NCBI GenBank assembly: GCA_964568735.1
Contig: CAZMRF010000013.1
Coordinates: 1 to 64,000 of the forward strand
Direction: 5' to 3'
Origin: CAZMRF01 sp964568735
GTDB taxonomy: Bacteria; Acidobacteriota; Polarisedimenticolia; JACPZX01
DNA length: 64,000 bases
How positions within the stretch are numbered: position 1 is the stretch's first letter; each line of letters opens with the position of its first letter. A program made the position numbers and the translations under genes. This document shows positions 61,202-64,000 of the stretch, piece by piece. Under the pieces are notes generated by a model. That model was not told the DNA's origin and did not search any database. It saw only the letters and a list, made by a program, of their open reading frames with translations.

Positions 61202-62743
61202 TCAGAGCGGGATGTTGCCGTGCTTCTTCGGCGGGTTCCGGTCCACCTTGTCCGCGAGCAGGGCGAGCGATGCGATCAGTTTCGGCCGGGTCTCAGAGGG
61301 CTCTATGACCTCGTCGACGTAGCCCCGCTCGGCCGCCACGTACGGGTTCGCAAAGGCGTGACGGAACTCCGCGACTCGCGCCGTCCGCTGCGCCTCGGGG
61401 TCGCCCGCCGCGGCGATCTCCTTCCGGTACAGGATCTCAACGGCCCCCTCGGGTCCCATCACCGCGATCTCGGCCGTGGGGTAGGCGTAGTTCACGTCGG
61501 CGCGGATGTGCTTCGAGTTCATGACGCAATAGGCCCCGCCGTAGGATTTCCGCGTGATGACGGTCACCTTCGGCACGGTCGCCTCGGCGAAGGCGTAGAG
61601 GAGCTTGGCGCCGTGCCGGATGATGCCGCCATGCTCCTGCCTCACGCCCGGAAGGAAGCCGGGCACGTCCTCGAATACGACGAGCGGGATGTTGAACGCG
61701 TCACAGAAGCGGACGAACCGGGCTGCCTTCACGGAAGCGTCGATGTCGAGAGCGCCGGCCAGGACGGCAGGCTGATTGGCGACGATCCCGATCGGGTGTC
61801 CGTCGAGGCGCGCGAAGCCCACGACGATGTTCGCCGCGAACTCCTCGTGGACCTCGAGGAAATACCCCTCGTCCACTACGAGGCGGATCAGCTCTTTCAT
61901 GTCGTAGGGCTGGTTCGGATTCCCGGGAACGAGCGCGTTCAGGCGCGCCTCGCGCCGCTCCGGATCGTCCCGGGTGGCGTGAAGGGGGGGATCCTCCTGG
62001 TTGTTCTGCGGGAGGAAAGACAGGAGATCCCTGATCAGCGCGAGACAGGCCCGGTCGTCGGCGACCGCGAAGTGCGCGACGCCGCTCGTGTGGTTGTGCG
62101 CGTGCGCGCCCCCGAGATCCTCTTTCGTGATCTCCTCGTGCGTGACCGTCCGGATCACGTCGGGCCCCGTGATGAACATGTACGAGGTCTTCTCGACCAT
62201 CACGTTGAAGTCCGTGATGGCCGGAGAGTAGACGGCTCCCCCCGCGCAGGGCCCCATGATGGCGGAGATCTGGGGGACCACGCCCGAGGCCAGGGTGTTG
62301 CGAAGGAAGATGTCCGCGTATCCCGCCAGGCTTCGGACGCCTTCCTGGATCCTGGCCCCTCCCGAGTCGTTCAGGCCGATGATGGGCGCGCCGACCTTCA
62401 TGGCCATATCCATCACCTTGCAGATCTTCTCCGCGTAGGTTTCAGAGAGCGATCCCCCGAAGACGGTGAAGTCCTGCGCGAAGACGAAAACGGGGCGGCC
62501 TTCGATGCGACCCCAGCCTGTCACGACGCCGTCGCCGGGGATGCGCTGGGTGTCCATCCCGAACTGGTGGCTGCGGTGGACGACCAGGCGGTCGTACTCC
62601 TGGAAGCTCCCTTCGTCCAGGAGCGCGTCGATCCGCTCGCGCGCGGTGAGCTTCCCCGCCTCGTGCTGCCGGCGGACTCTCTCCTCGCCGCCCCCCTTCA
62701 TGGCGGCTTCGTTCCGGGCGCTCAGCTCGGTCAGGCGATCCAC
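61202..62743 (-). CDS. pccB: acyl-CoA carboxylase carboxyltransferase (propionyl-CoA carboxylase beta-like)
   Basis: A 513-residue carboxyltransferase that moves the carboxyl group from biotin to propionyl-CoA (or a similar acyl-CoA). Crotonase-fold landmarks are FTVFGGSLSETYAEKI, IIGLNDSGGARIQEGV, the oxyanion-hole glycines in GPCAGGAVYSPAI and SYMFITGPDVI in the N half, and PGFLPGVRQEHGGIIRHGAK and TVITRKSYGGAYCVMNSKH in the C half. The GTG at 62743 gives VDRLTELSARNEAA, the standard family start; an in-frame ATG at 62794 would overlap the transaldolase gene by 44 bases. The organisation differs from acetyl-CoA carboxylase AccA/AccD, where the halves are separate. Confidence 0.9.
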   Translation of the reverse strand: MDRLTELSARNEAAMKGGGEERVRRQHEAGKLTARERIDALLDEGSFQEYDRLVVHRSHQFGMDTQRIPGDGVVTGWGRIEGRPVFVFAQDFTVFGGSLSETYAEKICKVMDMAMKVGAPIIGLNDSGGARIQEGVRSLAGYADIFLRNTLASGVVPQISAIMGPCAGGAVYSPAITDFNVMVEKTSYMFITGPDVIRTVTHEEITKEDLGGAHAHNHTSGVAHFAVADDRACLALIRDLLSFLPQNNQEDPPLHATRDDPERREARLNALVPGNPNQPYDMKELIRLVVDEGYFLEVHEEFAANIVVGFARLDGHPIGIVANQPAVLAGALDIDASVKAARFVRFCDAFNIPLVVFEDVPGFLPGVRQEHGGIIRHGAKLLYAFAEATVPKVTVITRKSYGGAYCVMNSKHIRADVNYAYPTAEIAVMGPEGAVEILYRKEIAAAGDPEAQRTARVAEFRHAFANPYVAAERGYVDEVIEPSETRPKLIASLALLADKVDRNPPKKHGNIPL

Positions 62744-62750
62744 CCCGGGG

Positions 62751-63401
62751 TCATTCCCCCTGGAGCTTCTTCCAGTCGGCGTTGAACTGCTCATTGCCGA
62801 TGTCGGTGAGCGGGTGCTTCACCATCTGCTGGAAGATCTTGAAGGGCATCGTCGCGACGTCGGAACCTGCGAGCGCCGCTTCGAGGACGTGGATAGGGTG
62901 ACGCACGCTGGCGGTGAGGATCTGCGTCTGGTAGTCGTAGTTGTCGTAGATCTCGCGGATCTGCCGGATCAAATCCATCCCGATCGTGCCTACGTCGTCG
63001 AGCCTCCCGATGAAGGGGCTGACGTAGGTGGCTCCGACCTTGGCGGCGAGGAGCGCCTGCAGGGGCGAGAAGCACAGGGTCACGTTCGTGGGCACCCTCT
63101 GGGCGGAGAGGCTCTTCACGGCCTTCAGCCCGTCGGGCGTCATGGGGATCTTGATGATGATGTTCGGAGCGATCTCCTTGAGCGACATGGCCTGCTTGAG
63201 CATGCCCGCCGTGTCGGCCGCGGTCACCTCGGCGTTCACGGGCCCATCCACGATGGCGCAGATCTCCTTCATCACCGCATGGAAGTCCTTGCGGCCCTCC
63301 TTCGCGATGAGGGTGGGGTTCGTCGTGACTCCGTCCAGGTAGCCCGACTCAGCGCCTGCCCGGATTTCCTTGACGCTTCCGGTGTCGAGAAAGAACTTCA
63401 T
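62751..63401 (-). CDS. transaldolase / fructose-6-phosphate aldolase-like protein
   Basis: A 216-residue small transaldolase of the TalC/FSA class, a TIM barrel forming a Schiff base with a sugar phosphate in the pentose phosphate pathway. The Schiff-base lysine is in NIIIKIPMTPDGLKA; the start KFFLDTGSVKEI, DGVTTNPTLIAKEG and TNVTLCFSPLQALLAAKVGA and YVSPFIGRLDD are typical. The ATG at 63401 has AGGAG about 10 bases upstream and discards 20 unrelated residues in the longer frame. It lies between gyrA and the carboxylase genes, 13 bases after gyrA and 7 before pccB, so they may share a transcript. Confidence 0.9.
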   Translation of the reverse strand: MKFFLDTGSVKEIRAGAESGYLDGVTTNPTLIAKEGRKDFHAVMKEICAIVDGPVNAEVTAADTAGMLKQAMSLKEIAPNIIIKIPMTPDGLKAVKSLSAQRVPTNVTLCFSPLQALLAAKVGATYVSPFIGRLDDVGTIGMDLIRQIREIYDNYDYQTQILTASVRHPIHVLEAALAGSDVATMPFKIFQQMVKHPLTDIGNEQFNADWKKLQGE

Positions 63402-63414
63402 GATCTGGTTACTC

Positions 63415-64000
63415 CTATCCTTCCTGATCGGGTTCTTCGGACGAATCGTCCTCGTCCTCATCCAGCTCGTCAGCCTCGCTCGAGGCTTCTTCCTCGTCCT
63501 CGGGCTCCGGCGGCGGCGGCACGACCTCCAGCCCCGGCCCGGACCCGCCCTCTTCGCTGTCGGTGCTCTCCGCCAGCCTGGTCAGCGAGGAGAGCGCGTC
63601 CTTGTCCTCGAGCATGATGAGCCGGACGCCCTGCGTGCTCCGCCCCCGGACGCTGGCCTGCTTGACGCGCATTCTCATGACCATGCCCTGCGTGCTGATG
63701 AGCATGATCTGGTCGTCGTCCTTGACCGCCTTCACGCCGGCGACCTTGCCGTTCCGATCGCTCGTCCTGATGTCGATGATACCGTAGCCGCCCCGGGTCT
63801 GTTTCCGGTAGCGATCGACGGGCGTGCGCTTGCCGTACCCGTTGACCGTGACGGTGAGGATGTGCGTGGCGTCGCCCAGCACGTCCATCTCGACGACCGC
63901 GTCGCCTTCGCGCAGCTTGATGCCGCGGACGCCGCGCGCCGATCGGCCCATGTCCCGGACGTCCGACTCGTTGAAGCGGATGATCTTGCCGTCGCGCGTG
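63415..64000 (-). CDS. gyrA: DNA gyrase subunit A, C-terminal part, 5' end outside window
   Basis: The visible 194 residues are the end of the C-terminal DNA-wrapping beta-pinwheel of GyrA. Repeats such as GKIIRFNESDVRDMGRSARGVRG, ILTVTVNGYGKRTPVDRYR and GMVMRMRVKQASVRGRSTQGVRL follow the family blade pattern; the frame is open to the window edge. The protein ends in a strongly acidic tail of about 40 residues (EPEDEEEASSEADELDEDED), which in other gyrases tunes DNA wrapping and supercoiling. ParC is the alternative, but the GRSTQGVRLI form fits GyrA better. Confidence 0.88.
   Translation of the reverse strand, partial: TRDGKIIRFNESDVRDMGRSARGVRGIKLREGDAVVEMDVLGDATHILTVTVNGYGKRTPVDRYRKQTRGGYGIIDIRTSDRNGKVAGVKAVKDDDQIMLISTQGMVMRMRVKQASVRGRSTQGVRLIMLEDKDALSSLTRLAESTDSEEGGSGPGLEVVPPPPEPEDEEEASSEADELDEDEDDSSEEPDQEG

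Overview
The window is GC-rich bacterial chromosome with dense, mostly ordinary gene content and one accessory signalling region at about 42.6-56.3 kb. The best taxonomic hints point to Acidobacteriota or a close relative: a large secreted protein of the acidobacterial VWFA-related type (56502-58664), a Ser/Thr kinase fused to a TolB/WD40-like propeller (18955-21633), and many secreted proteins of unknown function. This placement is an inference; no rRNA gene is present to confirm it.

Layout. 0-3 kb: the 3' end of a methylmalonyl-CoA mutase large subunit, an NRDE (TANGO2-like) protein and a Phd/RelE-type toxin-antitoxin pair. 3.5-12.3 kb: an oppD-oppF ATPase pair without permeases, then a tripartite MacAB/TolC-type efflux operon that includes a Yip1 membrane protein. 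12.3-21.6 kb: citrate synthase, prolyl oligopeptidase, a zinc alcohol dehydrogenase, a PLP decarboxylase and the kinase-propeller gene, which ends beside a tRNA-Ile2(CAU). 22-29.3 kb: a parvulin, a secreted hydrolase, an arsenosugar-type operon (nickel-transporter-like protein, AhpD-like protein, ArsS), SthA transhydrogenase and Mpl. 29.4-35.9 kb: an FHA-GAF histidine kinase, an amidohydrolase, a deoxyhypusine-synthase homologue and glutamate dehydrogenase. 35.9-42.4 kb: the macromolecular synthesis operon rpsU-dnaG-rpoD, then larB, ubiX and ubiA. 58.7-64 kb: HU, a three-gene biotin-dependent carboxylase, a small transaldolase and the 3' end of gyrA.

The unusual region holds a PleD-like diguanylate cyclase, a 1371-residue hybrid histidine kinase with three receiver domains, a small secreted protein behind a close match to a sigma-54 promoter, and a 1909-residue sigma-54 activator. 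The activator carries, in order, a degenerate kinase domain, a STAND-type ATPase, TPRs, a GAF domain, a sigma-54 AAA+ domain and a Fis helix-turn-helix. It ends tail-to-tail with a two-gene operon: a secreted protein whose last 43 residues hold ten cysteines at almost perfect four-residue spacing, and a membrane protein ending in a TlpA-like thioredoxin domain. A sigma-54-like site lies upstream of the cysteine protein too. I propose, as inference, a sigma-54-controlled system making a disulfide-stapled helical hairpin with a dedicated oxidoreductase.

Metabolically, the carboxylase genes and the mutase would together form the propionyl-CoA to succinyl-CoA route feeding citrate synthase. Several starts are GTG or TTG supported by Shine-Dalgarno sequences, three convergent gene pairs overlap by about 50 bases, and a short element containing GGAGCCTGTCC recurs in the intergenic spaces.
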